From Flavobacteriaceae bacterium (GTDB taxonomy: Bacteria; Bacteroidota; Bacteroidia; Flavobacteriales; Flavobacteriaceae): a stretch of 64,000 nucleotides of DNA. The position numbers and the translations under genes were made by a program. The stretch is taken from assembly GCA_013373635.1 (NCBI GenBank), contig JABXHN010000013.1:1-64000 (forward strand). The letters run 5' to 3'. This document shows positions 44,444-53,771 of this stretch, piece after piece (position 1 is the stretch's first letter; every line of letters begins with the position of its first letter). The notes beneath the pieces are model-generated. The model was not told the origin of the DNA. It searched no databases and saw only the letters and a program-made list of their open reading frames with translations.

Positions 44444-45385
44444 ATGTCAGTTCCAGTTCCACAGCCAAAGATTTTTGCTTGTACTCAAAGCATGGACTTA
44501 GGAGAACGTATAGCAAAGGCCTTTGGGTCTCCACTAGGAAAAGTTAAATTCTCAAGATATTCTGATGGTGAATTTCAACCATCCTTTGAAGAATCGGTTC
44601 GTGGATCAAGGGTGTTTTTAGTAGGATCAACGCATCCCAACTCAGAACACTTAATGGAATTATTACTGATGATCGATGCTGCTAAAAGAGCTTCAGCGAG
44701 ACACATCACAGCGGTACTTCCCTATTTTGGATGGGCGAGACAAGATCGCAAGGATAAGCCTAGAGTTCCGATCGCTGCTAAGATGGTTGCAAAGATGTTA
44801 GAAGTTGCAGGTGCTACTCGAATCATCACTATGGATTTACACGCAGATCAAATCCAAGGGTTTTTCGAAATTCCTGTAGACCACTTGTTTGCATCCACCT
44901 TGTTTTTCCCTTACTTAAAAGAACTGAATTTAGAAAACCTCACGATTGCATCACCAGATATGGGTGGTTCAAAAAGAGCATATGCTTACTCAAAGGCATT
45001 GGAATCTGATGTTGTTGTTTGTTACAAACAACGTGAAAAAGCCAATGTGATTTCACATATGGAGCTTATCGGTGAAGTTAAAGGTAAAAACGTAGTGTTA
45101 GTAGACGATATGGTCGATACTGCTGGAACCTTAACTAAAGCTGCAGACCTGATGATCGAAAGAGGTGCTAAAAGCGTTAGAGCAATTTGTACCCACGCAA
45201 TTCTTTCAGGAGAAGCTTACAACAGAATTGAAAATTCAAAACTAGAAGAATTAATCGTAACGGATTCGATTCCTCTAAAACAACAATCAAATAAAATTAG
45301 AGTTCTTGAATCTGCTCAACTCATTGCTGATGTAATGCAACGAGTTCAAGCTAATGAATCGATTTCATCTAAGTTTATTATATAA
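44444..45385 (+). CDS. prs: Ribose-phosphate pyrophosphokinase
   Basis: It makes PRPP from ribose-5-phosphate and ATP for nucleotide, His and Trp synthesis. Key parts are RYSDGEFQPSFEESVRG, the flexible-loop PYFGWARQDRKDKPR, the metal site ITMDLHADQIQGFF and the PRPP-binding loop VLVDDMVDTAGTL. Its 313 residues are typical. The start is ATG 44444. Its partner downstream is rplY, 27 bases on, a frequent prs-rplY arrangement. Confidence 0.97.
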   Translation: MSVPVPQPKIFACTQSMDLGERIAKAFGSPLGKVKFSRYSDGEFQPSFEESVRGSRVFLVGSTHPNSEHLMELLLMIDAAKRASARHITAVLPYFGWARQDRKDKPRVPIAAKMVAKMLEVAGATRIITMDLHADQIQGFFEIPVDHLFASTLFFPYLKELNLENLTIASPDMGGSKRAYAYSKALESDVVVCYKQREKANVISHMELIGEVKGKNVVLVDDMVDTAGTLTKAADLMIERGAKSVRAICTHAILSGEAYNRIENSKLEELIVTDSIPLKQQSNKIRVLESAQLIADVMQRVQANESISSKFII

Positions 45386-45412
45386 TTTTAAATAACTATT
45401 TAACTATTACAC

Positions 45413-46051
45413 ATGCAATCAATTACAATTAAAGGATCAGAAAGAGAAAGCGTGGGCAAGAAATCAACAAAAGCCCTACGTAATGCTGGAAAGGTTCCTT
45501 GCGTGATCTACGGAGGAGAACAACCAGTACATTTTTATGCAGATGAAATCGCATTTAAAAACCTAGTTTATACTCCGAATGCATATACGGCAGTAATTGA
45601 CTTAGGTGATAAAGGATCATTCAAAGCTGTGATGCAAGACATTCAGTTTCACCCAGTGACTGATGCGATCTTACACATCGACTTCTACCAATTATTTGAT
45701 GACAAACCAGTAACTATGAGAATTCCTGTACGTTTGGAAGGAAACTCTCCTGGAGTTAGAAACGGTGGACGTCTCTTATTTAGAAGAAGAAAACTTACGA
45801 TTAAAGCACTTCCTGGGAACTTACCAGATTTCTTCAACGTAGACATCTCTAAACTTAGAATTGGTGGTAACATCACTGTTGCTCAGTTAATGAGTGATAA
45901 GTACACAATTCTTCACCCAGAATCTAACGTAGTTGTTCAGGTTAAAGCTTCTAGAACTTCTGTTGATGATTCAGCTGAAGATGAAGAAGAAGAAGGAGAA
46001 GAAGGAAGTGAGGCTGCTGCTGAAAGCTCAGAAGCTCCTGCTGCAGAATAA
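45413..46051 (+). CDS. rplY: 50S ribosomal protein L25 (Ctc form) with acidic tail
   Basis: L25 binds 5S rRNA. The N-terminal L25 domain ([24 protein letters not shown]) and the C-terminal TL5/Ctc domain ([16 protein letters not shown]) are both present. The last 35 residues are a Glu/Ala/Ser-rich tail resembling the rpsP tail in composition. Its 212 residues match the long Ctc form. It follows prs and ends in a strong terminator. Confidence 0.95.
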   Translation: MQSITIKGSERESVGKKSTKALRNAGKVPCVIYGGEQPVHFYADEIAFKNLVYTPNAYTAVIDLGDKGSFKAVMQDIQFHPVTDAILHIDFYQLFDDKPVTMRIPVRLEGNSPGVRNGGRLLFRRRKLTIKALPGNLPDFFNVDISKLRIGGNITVAQLMSDKYTILHPESNVVVQVKASRTSVDDSAEDEEEEGEEGSEAAAESSEAPAAE

Positions 46052-46070
46052 TTTAAAACTTATTCCAATA

Positions 46071-46112
46071 AAAAGCACTGCTTCAAAAGAAGTGGTGCTT
46101 TTGTTTTTTATA
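46071..46112 (+). terminator. Strong terminator after rplY
   Basis: A 14-base-pair stem (AAAAGCACTGCTTC with GAAGTGGTGCTTTT, two wobble pairs) encloses an AAAA loop, followed by GTTTTTTAT. Confidence 0.88.
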
Positions 46113-46134
46113 TATTTATTCAAACTTTATTAGA

Positions 46135-46710
46135 GTGAAGAAATTTCTAATTGTAGGACTAGGCAACATTGGGAGTGAATACGAAAACACTAGACACAAT
46201 ATTGGTTTTAAGGTAGTCGACCTTTTAGCTAAAGAACTCGACACCCATTTTGAAACCAAAAAACTAGGATCCTTAGCTTGGACGAAATACAAAGGTAAAA
46301 CCTTAGTGCTTCTCAAACCCAGCACGTACATGAATCTCAGTGGAAAAGCAATTTCATATTGGCTCCAACAAGAAGAAATACCCCTTGAAAACTTACTTGT
46401 AATCACCGATGATATTCATTTGGATTTTGGAAGTTTTAGACTAAAAGCCAAAGGTTCTGACGGTGGTCATAACGGACTTAAAGACATCCAAGAAAAACTC
46501 AATACAACTTCATACTACCGATTTCGATTTGGAGTCGGAAATCGTTTTAGCCAAGGCAAACTAGTTGATTACGTGCTAGGAACATGGAGTCCTGAAGAAG
46601 AGAAAGGACTCGTTATGAGAATTGGAGAAGCAACCGAACTCGTTAAATCGTTTGTATTTGCAGGTGCTGCCAATACGATGAATCAATTTAACGGACCAAT
46701 GCCTAGTTAA
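46135..46710 (+). CDS. pth: Peptidyl-tRNA hydrolase
   Basis: It recycles tRNA from peptidyl-tRNA that drops off ribosomes. The family start VGLGNIGSEYENTRHNIGF contains the catalytic His, and KPSTYMNLSGKA plus DDIHLDFGSFRLKAKGSDGGHNGL are intact. Its 191 residues are typical. It starts at GTG 46135. Its 3' end overlaps the convergent lipoprotein gene by 8 bases. Confidence 0.95.
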   Translation: MKKFLIVGLGNIGSEYENTRHNIGFKVVDLLAKELDTHFETKKLGSLAWTKYKGKTLVLLKPSTYMNLSGKAISYWLQQEEIPLENLLVITDDIHLDFGSFRLKAKGSDGGHNGLKDIQEKLNTTSYYRFRFGVGNRFSQGKLVDYVLGTWSPEEEKGLVMRIGEATELVKSFVFAGAANTMNQFNGPMPS

Positions 46711-47377
46711 CCTTAAAATCAAAAATAGGAGATAGCGAACTGTTTCCCTGCTGGTCAATTACTTTAATTTTCCAGTAATAACGGGTGTTCGAACTCACAT
46801 CGACAAAGGTGTTGGTCGTAAATCCACTTCCTAAATCCAATAGAGTAACTGGAGGGTTTTGGGTGTCAAAATAGACTTCAAATCCACTGATATCATTATC
46901 ACTATCTGCAGCAATCCACTGTAAATACACCTGATTGTTTTCATTGGCGTCAATAAATGAGCCGGGAACAGGAGCTATTGGATAGGCCTGATATGGAATA
47001 TGAGACAGCGAGGCGCCTGCTACATAGAAATACCAATCTTCAGATACAGATGTCTCAATCACTTCTTGATTTGATGCTGTAACGTTCCAAGAATAAGCTT
47101 TTCGCGTATCGAGGGTAATCTCGATCGCTGTAGAAGAAGTTGTTCTAGAATAACGCAAACCTGACTCTAAATCAACAACACTCAATCGGTATTGATCCGT
47201 ATGAGTGGCTGTAGCCCATTGAAAGTTAATCGCTCTGGTTTTATCTGCCACCACAGTTCCTTCTGTACATTCTAGATTCTTAGAAGGGTACACCAAACTT
47301 ACAGGACCAGGAGGGCTTGGTGGTTTCGAACAAGAAACACCCACCAAAATCAACAGTAACACAACTATCTTGTTCAT
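46703..47377 (-). CDS. Fibronectin type III-like lipoprotein
   Basis: Lipobox GVSC is followed by a Pro/Ser linker and two beta-sandwich fibronectin type III-like domains: INFQWATATHTDQYRLSVVDLE...YSWNVTA, and VYLQWIAADSDNDISGFEVYF...YYWKIKVID. No enzyme motif is present, so it is probably a surface or periplasmic binding partner. Its start overlaps the stop of the metallopeptidase gene by 4 bases (ATGA), so the two are co-translated and may act together. Confidence 0.8.
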   Translation of the reverse strand: MNKIVVLLLILVGVSCSKPPSPPGPVSLVYPSKNLECTEGTVVADKTRAINFQWATATHTDQYRLSVVDLESGLRYSRTTSSTAIEITLDTRKAYSWNVTASNQEVIETSVSEDWYFYVAGASLSHIPYQAYPIAPVPGSFIDANENNQVYLQWIAADSDNDISGFEVYFDTQNPPVTLLDLGSGFTTNTFVDVSSNTRYYWKIKVIDQQGNSSLSPIFDFKVN

Positions 47378-50300
47378 TCTTTTATCAATTTATAAATTAC
47401 GGTAGTACCTTCAAATTTTAACTGCATCACATAAATTCCCTTTGACCAATATTTAGTGTCAAATCCAAATTCATCTTCTATCATAAGCCCTTTATAACGA
47501 TACATATTATTCGCATTCATATCCTTAATCTGAATCGAAACATTTTTATTCTTTAAGAGTTCTGTATTGATAAAAAACTGTTCTTTAATAGGGTTAGGAT
47601 ACGCTACTGGTAATTTTGAAAAATAAATCTCTTCCTCATAGCTACCCATACAACTTAAATCACCTGTAACTTTTATCTTGTTATACCCTTCTTCCAATGG
47701 CACGTCTAAGTTTTTACCACTTACAAAATACGATTGATCATTGACCTCAACCGTATAAAATGAGGAACCGTCAAGGGAAAGATTTAATTCTTGATTTTCA
47801 TAGGTCACTGCTGTTAAAACACTCAGAGGTTCTGGCTGAGTGATTCGAGCCGATAGGCAAACCTGATCGTACTGGATTCCATCGTCCGACCCCACAATGC
47901 ATATCTGATAATCTCCAACTGCAAGATTGACAATATTTGTATTGGATGTAAAGCTTCCATTTTTAGAATATCCATTAGGACCACTAACACTGTAACTATA
48001 ATTCATCGAACTTATAGCACTGAGTTCGATAATACCATCTGATTGATCTCTACAAGATTGAGAACTTACAGAGGCTAAGAAATTATTTTTATCCAACTGA
48101 TACACCGGACATCCATGAGTATCTACTTTTTGTCCAAACGGCGTATCTAAACACAAATCATCACCATCATCGAACACTCCATCCCCATCGGCATCTGGCC
48201 TGATAGTTCCTTGAAAACAAGCATTTATAGAAAATGCCTCAATACTTCCACCGTCTAGTTCAGCAGCATCTTTTACTTCAAGAGTCCAAATCCCTTTACT
48301 ACTCTCTCCTTTGAGTAATGAAAGCGGTGAAATTGGAATGACTGTTCCACTGACTGCAGTTCCACTACTCGAACAATTTAAAGCTACTCCATCGTCACTA
48401 AATACCGCATCGATATCGGCATCGTAATTACCGCAAGAATAGTTTAACAGTTGAACAATAGTTCCAGAAGGAGAAATTAAGCTAACCGATATATCTGGAA
48501 TCCATGTGTGATTAATTTTAACAGCTACACTGATGGATGAAATCGGCAAATCCTGTTCAAAATTGATTTGTGAACGAACGGTCGAAATTCTAGAATCAGA
48601 AATAGGTTTTGGCAAATCTGTTGCTGTTAAGGTTGTACATTCTGTTGCTGTCACTTGAAAACTATAGACAGAATCGTAATCACCAGACCCACAACTATTA
48701 ATACCTCGAACTCTCCAATAATAAATAGTGTCAGGACTTAGATCGTGAATATCAATTGAGTTAAAGGTTGTACTCACCGTTGAAACAATAGATGTAAAGT
48801 TTTCATCAGTAGACAACTGCAACTCGTAATACTCAACATTGAAGTTCGGATTCCATTTTAAATCCACGTCTTGCAAAACTCCCTGCTGCATATGCTGAGG
48901 ACTCACAAGATCAACAGTTCCAACAGCCGCGTCTCTAATGACTAATTTTAAAGGAATGGTTTGGCTAGCTGTGGTAGATTCCGCGTTGAGATTAAATGAA
49001 TACACTCCTGCAGCGACCGTAGCATCTGAATTGATTGTCAAACTAAAAGCGGCTCCATCTTCACTTAAAGTGGAAGCAGATAAATTTGCAGTGACTCCAT
49101 CGGGAAGACCACTTACAGAAATAGTTGCTGTTTGAGAAGTAGTCGATGAAACTTCATAAGTAAAATCTATTGAAGTACTAGCTTCTTTACAAATACTCAA
49201 TTCACTAGTATTACCAACTAAGGCAAAATCTTTCGCTACAATGGTAAAATCTGAAGTATTCATACTAAAGAAAATATTCTTATGAGCTGCAACCATAATA
49301 CGAGCTTGTGTAGTGGCTATATTGGGTATAATCACTTGTGCATTTCCATCATTGGCAACTTCCTCCGCAATTTTAATTGGAAAGGTATTTCCGCCATCGG
49401 TAGATAAAAACAAATCAACAGTCGTCTCTGCAATAGCTGAGCGATTGGTACCTGCCACATCCCATGAAACCTCTTGAAGACTACCACCATCATAAGTTAG
49501 TTGACTACTTTGAGAAGTAACTTTAAAAGGCCCTGCATCCTTAGTAACCGAAACCTTTGTGGTGATTTGATCTACTCCTCCATAAGGATCATTATCTCTT
49601 GCTGTAGCCATAAAATTATAGACTCTTGGGACCTCTGATAGGGTTTCCCAACTATCTCCTAATTTTGGATTAATGAGCGTTAATTCATTTTTTTTAACAC
49701 TGCTCAATCCAGGAAAATAACGAACTCCAACTGCTTTAGGAGGAAGTGATCTAAAAGCAGCTCCACTGCTATTTGTAGGTCCAAAATCCGCCGAAGCGAC
49801 TACTCCTGCATCAATTTGTTCCCAACAATACGTGACATTCGATTGCGTTTCTTGATCCACTGCAACAGTCTCAAGCTTGAAGGGCGTTCCTAAAGGAATC
49901 GTATAATTGGGTACCGAACTCAATTCAGGAGTTGTATTTTCAACACTTTGAACGGTCCCGCAAGAACGATTCGCAAGGGTTGCATTGATCTGATCTATAC
50001 TAATTCCATGAAAATAATCAGAAGCCTGAGAAGCGATATTTTCTCCTGCCACAATTCCAGCATAACTCATCAGGGTAGTTCCCGAACCGGGTTCTACTTG
50101 AGCACGTGTTCCCTCAGACTGATAGGACCAAGTGTGATTAGCCCCTAATTGATGTCCGATCTCGTGAGCTACGTAATCAATATCAAATGAATCTCCCTGT
50201 GGACTTGCACCCGAGGTAAAACCTGACCCTTTTTTTCCGTCCAAACAAATTCCACCTATATAGCCAGCATTACCATTACTGGATCCCTGTAAAAACAAAT

Positions 50301-51138
50301 GACCTATATCGTAATTATCGACTCCAATCACTTCATCTAATGTCGATTGTAGCTCTGAATTGTAAACACTCGAATAAGGATCTGTTTCAGCATCCGTATA
50401 AATAACAGAAACTGTGGAACTAATCAGCTCTAATTTAACTGATAAATCCCGACTTAAGATCCCATTCACCCTTGTAAGTGTTGCATTAATGGCCGATAAT
50501 GCACCTTCGACAGTTCCTCCAAAATAAGTTGTGTATTCACCTGAAACGGAGATTGCTAAACGATAGGTTGTGTAGACCACCTGTTCGTTTGCTAAAGTCG
50601 AAGCAATCGATCGAGCAACTTGATCGTAATCTTTGGTCGAACAAACAAAATGATCCTCTGCCTCCTTATCCTTACTAGAGTACCAAGTATAATAGTTTGA
50701 ATGCTCTCTAGAAGGCTCGACATACGTATGATAATTCGTTTTTGGATTCATAATCATCATCTGAATCCCCTCTTTTGAAATTGAAATCCAAATCAACTCA
50801 TTAGACCCTGCTCTTCTTGCTTTAAAAGACCGAATCGCAGGATAGGCTTTCGCTAATTCTGGAGCTAATTGATTAAAAGGTTCTAAAGTAAATTCTTTTA
50901 ATTCTCCATCACTATCTGGCAATAGGACTTCACTTGAACCTTTGATATTGATATGTGATAGAAACTCTTTTAAATTGAGTTCGTACAATTTTGCCTTATC
51001 ACTTTTGACATTAGATTTGAGATAGGATTGATTTTTAGAAGTCATTTGAACTTCTTTCCAATACCCTTCCTGTGCAAAAAGAGAAAAGCTTAAAAAAATT
51101 AAGGCTATTGATAAAACAAAGGTTATTTTTGCTTTCAT
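47374..51138 (-). CDS. Secreted reprolysin-like zinc metallopeptidase with P-domain and T9SS type A sorting domain
   Basis: A signal peptide ending SFSLFAQ begins a 1254-residue exported protease. The zinc motif HEIGHQLGANH starts at His325, with a Met-turn-like TLMSYAG downstream, placing it with metzincins. Then follow Ig/FN3-like domains (YYWRVRGINSCGSGDYDSVYSF), a proprotein-convertase P-domain (NHTWIPDISVSLISPSGT...GIWTLEVKD), one TSP3-like unit (DADGDGVFDDGDDLC) and the C-terminal type A T9SS domain (VAYPNPIKEQFFI...WSKGIYVMQL). The frame extends upstream to TTG 51153, but ATG 51138 begins the signal peptide. It is co-translated with the FN3 lipoprotein. Confidence 0.92.
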   Translation of the reverse strand: MKAKITFVLSIALIFLSFSLFAQEGYWKEVQMTSKNQSYLKSNVKSDKAKLYELNLKEFLSHINIKGSSEVLLPDSDGELKEFTLEPFNQLAPELAKAYPAIRSFKARRAGSNELIWISISKEGIQMMIMNPKTNYHTYVEPSREHSNYYTWYSSKDKEAEDHFVCSTKDYDQVARSIASTLANEQVVYTTYRLAISVSGEYTTYFGGTVEGALSAINATLTRVNGILSRDLSVKLELISSTVSVIYTDAETDPYSSVYNSELQSTLDEVIGVDNYDIGHLFLQGSSNGNAGYIGGICLDGKKGSGFTSGASPQGDSFDIDYVAHEIGHQLGANHTWSYQSEGTRAQVEPGSGTTLMSYAGIVAGENIASQASDYFHGISIDQINATLANRSCGTVQSVENTTPELSSVPNYTIPLGTPFKLETVAVDQETQSNVTYCWEQIDAGVVASADFGPTNSSGAAFRSLPPKAVGVRYFPGLSSVKKNELTLINPKLGDSWETLSEVPRVYNFMATARDNDPYGGVDQITTKVSVTKDAGPFKVTSQSSQLTYDGGSLQEVSWDVAGTNRSAIAETTVDLFLSTDGGNTFPIKIAEEVANDGNAQVIIPNIATTQARIMVAAHKNIFFSMNTSDFTIVAKDFALVGNTSELSICKEASTSIDFTYEVSSTTSQTATISVSGLPDGVTANLSASTLSEDGAAFSLTINSDATVAAGVYSFNLNAESTTASQTIPLKLVIRDAAVGTVDLVSPQHMQQGVLQDVDLKWNPNFNVEYYELQLSTDENFTSIVSTVSTTFNSIDIHDLSPDTIYYWRVRGINSCGSGDYDSVYSFQVTATECTTLTATDLPKPISDSRISTVRSQINFEQDLPISSISVAVKINHTWIPDISVSLISPSGTIVQLLNYSCGNYDADIDAVFSDDGVALNCSSSGTAVSGTVIPISPLSLLKGESSKGIWTLEVKDAAELDGGSIEAFSINACFQGTIRPDADGDGVFDDGDDLCLDTPFGQKVDTHGCPVYQLDKNNFLASVSSQSCRDQSDGIIELSAISSMNYSYSVSGPNGYSKNGSFTSNTNIVNLAVGDYQICIVGSDDGIQYDQVCLSARITQPEPLSVLTAVTYENQELNLSLDGSSFYTVEVNDQSYFVSGKNLDVPLEEGYNKIKVTGDLSCMGSYEEEIYFSKLPVAYPNPIKEQFFINTELLKNKNVSIQIKDMNANNMYRYKGLMIEDEFGFDTKYWSKGIYVMQLKFEGTTVIYKLIKE

Positions 51139-51155
51139 AGATTTGATTGTCAAAT

Positions 51156-51163
51156 CAAATATA
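51156..51163 (-). promoter_or_regulatory. -7 promoter box for the metallopeptidase operon
   Basis: TATATTTG on the minus strand lies 17 bases before the chosen ATG. It supports the ATG at 51138 rather than the TTG at 51153. Confidence 0.55.
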
Positions 51164-51195
51164 AGATAAAGAATTCATTTTAAAGAGCACTAACG

Positions 51196-52131
51196 TTGAT
51201 TACCACCTTTGCGATTCCTGAATTAGATTACCATACACAGTGTTGTGTCACTATTGGTTCTTTTGACGGCTTACACAAAGGCCACATGAGCATTCTCAAA
51301 CAATTAGTTGAGGAAGCATCGCAAAAAGGATTAAAATCATTGGTATTTACTTTTGATCCACACCCTAGAACGGTTCTATCTCAGGGTGCCCCCCTTCAAT
51401 TACTCTCAACCTTAGAGGAAAAAAAGAACAGCTTAGAACAACTTGGAATTGACTACCTGGTAATCTTCCCTTTTGACTTGGAATTTTCGAGACTATCTGC
51501 TAGAGATTTTGTAACAACTATCCTTGTAAAGGGATTACACACTAAGAAAATCATCATCGGATACGATCACCGATTCGGAAGAAACAGAAATGCCGACATC
51601 GATGATTTGATTGAATTTGGCAGAGAATTTAACTTTGAAGTTCAGCAAATTCAGGCCAAACAAATCGATGCCATTTCCATCAGTTCAACAAAAATCAGAA
51701 ACGCACTCCAAGAAGGTGCTATTTCAACTGCAAATTCCTATCTAGGTTATCATTACAGTCTAAGTGGAACTGTTGTCAAGGGAAATCAACTCGGAAGAAC
51801 CTTGGGTTATCCAACGGCCAACATCCAAGTAGATGAATCTTTGAAACTCATTCCCTATCAAGGAGTCTATATCGCAAAGTCTACAATAGACAACGAAGAA
51901 GTCTATGGGATGATGAATATAGGAACTAAACCCACCGTTGATGGAAAAGTTCAATCCATAGAAATTCACTATTTTAACTTTGAACAGAACCTCTATGATA
52001 GGAGTCTAAAAATAGAACTCTTACATCGTCTTCGAGATGAACAAAAGTTTGAAACTATCAAACAGTTAGAAGAGCAACTTCAAATAGACAAAGCCCAATC
52101 TCTTCAGTGGATAAAGCAAAAAAAGGCTTAA
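51196..52131 (+). CDS. ribF: Bifunctional riboflavin kinase/FAD synthetase
   Basis: It converts riboflavin to FMN and then FAD. The N-terminal adenylyltransferase has GSFDGLHKGH and the ISSTKIRNAL motif. The C-terminal flavokinase has GRTLGYPTANI and GVYIAKS. Its 311 residues are typical. The start appears to be TTG 51196: no ATG or GTG precedes the conserved region, and the next Met falls inside the nucleotide-binding part. It is divergent from the metallopeptidase. Confidence 0.94.
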   Translation: MITTFAIPELDYHTQCCVTIGSFDGLHKGHMSILKQLVEEASQKGLKSLVFTFDPHPRTVLSQGAPLQLLSTLEEKKNSLEQLGIDYLVIFPFDLEFSRLSARDFVTTILVKGLHTKKIIIGYDHRFGRNRNADIDDLIEFGREFNFEVQQIQAKQIDAISISSTKIRNALQEGAISTANSYLGYHYSLSGTVVKGNQLGRTLGYPTANIQVDESLKLIPYQGVYIAKSTIDNEEVYGMMNIGTKPTVDGKVQSIEIHYFNFEQNLYDRSLKIELLHRLRDEQKFETIKQLEEQLQIDKAQSLQWIKQKKA

Positions 52132-52149
52132 TTCCAATCCCCTATTTAT

Positions 52150-52157
52150 TATCTTTG
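52150..52157 (+). promoter_or_regulatory. -7 promoter box for serS
   Basis: TATCTTTG lies 20 bases before the serS ATG, in the 45-base gap after ribF. No clear TTG is seen at the -33 position. Confidence 0.5.
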
Positions 52158-52176
52158 CCCCCAGAATTGAATTATT

Positions 52177-53448
52177 ATGTTGCAACTCCAATACATTAGA
52201 GATCACCAAGAAGCAATCATTGAAGCTTTAGACAAAAGAACTATCGATGCCAAGCCAATGCTCGATCGCGTTCTAGAACTCGATAGCAATCGCAGAAAAA
52301 CTCAAACCGAACTCGATGAGTCCTCTGCGAGAATGAACCAACTCTCCAAAGAAATTGGAGGATTGTACAAAAGTGGAAAAGCTGCGGAAGCAGAGGCTTT
52401 AAAAGAAGAGACTGCCAGTCTAAAACAACAGATCAAAGAATTGACAGATCAATTAAACGATTTTGTAGACTCACTCAACAACGAACTCTATCATATTCCT
52501 AATGTACCACATCAAAGTGTTGTCAAAGGAAACTCTGAGGATGATAACGAAATTGTCTTAAATGAAGGAGAACTTCCAACTTTAGGATCGAATGCGCTTC
52601 CACACTGGGAACTCGCAAAGAAATACGACCTCATCGATTTTGAACTCGGAGTTAAGATAGCAGGTGCTGGTTTTCCTGTATACAAAGGAAAAGGAGCTAG
52701 ATTACAAAGAGCGCTCATCAGTTATTTCTTAGATAAGAATACAGAAGCTGGATATACAGAAGTTCAACCACCTCTAGTAGTTAACGAGGCTTCTGGATAT
52801 GGAACCGGTCAATTACCAGATAAAGAAGGACAGATGTACCACATTGGAATTGACGATCTCTATTTGATTCCAACTGCTGAAGTACCTGTGACCAATATCT
52901 TTAGAGACAGCATTGTTTCTGAAAAAGAATTACCCATACAATATACAGCCTATACTCCTTGTTTTAGAAGAGAGGCAGGATCTTATGGAGCACATGTTAG
53001 AGGTCTCAACAGACTTCATCAATTCGACAAAGTTGAAATCGTTCGAGTAGAACACCCTGATCGTTCTTACCAAGCTCTAGAAGAGATGGTAGTACATGTT
53101 CAAAACATCCTCAGAGAATTAAAACTTCCCTATAGAATTCTTAGACTCTGTGGAGGAGATCTTGGATTTACTTCTGCCCTCACCTATGATTTTGAACTCT
53201 TTTCAGCAGGACAAGATCGCTGGTTAGAAATTAGCTCTGTATCGAACTTTGAAACCTTTCAGGCGAATCGTTTAAAACTTCGCTATAAAGATGAAAACGG
53301 TAAAAATCAATTAGCACATACCCTCAATGGAAGTTCTTTAGCGCTCCCTAGAGTGATGGCCGGCATTTTAGAAAATTACCAAACAGAGGACGGAATCATC
53401 ATTCCAGAAGTACTTAGACCTTACACTGGATTCGATAAAATAGACTGA
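52177..53448 (+). CDS. serS: Seryl-tRNA synthetase
   Basis: It charges tRNA-Ser. The N-terminal coiled-coil arm (residues 30-100, rich in Lys/Glu/Gln) is followed by the class II core: motif 2 PCFRREAGSYG with the RGLNRLHQFDKVE stretch, and motif 3 NGSSLALPRVMAGILENYQ. Its 423 residues are normal. It begins the serS-DUF4286-rsmA-mgtE run. Confidence 0.97.
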   Translation: MLQLQYIRDHQEAIIEALDKRTIDAKPMLDRVLELDSNRRKTQTELDESSARMNQLSKEIGGLYKSGKAAEAEALKEETASLKQQIKELTDQLNDFVDSLNNELYHIPNVPHQSVVKGNSEDDNEIVLNEGELPTLGSNALPHWELAKKYDLIDFELGVKIAGAGFPVYKGKGARLQRALISYFLDKNTEAGYTEVQPPLVVNEASGYGTGQLPDKEGQMYHIGIDDLYLIPTAEVPVTNIFRDSIVSEKELPIQYTAYTPCFRREAGSYGAHVRGLNRLHQFDKVEIVRVEHPDRSYQALEEMVVHVQNILRELKLPYRILRLCGGDLGFTSALTYDFELFSAGQDRWLEISSVSNFETFQANRLKLRYKDENGKNQLAHTLNGSSLALPRVMAGILENYQTEDGIIIPEVLRPYTGFDKID

Positions 53449-53449
53449 G

Positions 53450-53761
53450 ATGTATATTTACAATGTAACCACTAATGTGGACGAAAGTATCCAAGAAGAG
53501 TGGATGGAATGGATGCAAAACACACATATACCATCAGTTCTAAATACTGGAAAATTCACAGAGGCAAAAATATGCAGAGTGATGATCAACGAAGAAATGG
53601 GAGGCACTACCTTCTCAGTTCAATATACTGCTGAGTCACTCGAAGCCATCAACTCTTTTACCAAAAATGAAGGAATCCGAATCGAAAATGAAGCCTTTAT
53701 CAAATTTGGAGAAAAGCAACTTTCTTTTAGAACCAATTTAGAATTGATCAGTACTCACTAA
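53450..53761 (+). CDS. DUF4286 family protein
   Basis: This 103-residue protein begins MYIYNVTTNVDESIQEEWMEWM and has the HIPSVLNTGKF segment of DUF4286, a small ferredoxin-like alpha/beta family confined largely to Bacteroidota. No function is known. It starts one base after the serS stop and ends 10 bases before rsmA. This placement beside rsmA is suggestive, but its meaning is open. Confidence 0.8.
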   Translation: MYIYNVTTNVDESIQEEWMEWMQNTHIPSVLNTGKFTEAKICRVMINEEMGGTTFSVQYTAESLEAINSFTKNEGIRIENEAFIKFGEKQLSFRTNLELISTH

Positions 53762-53771
53762 AATTTAAACT

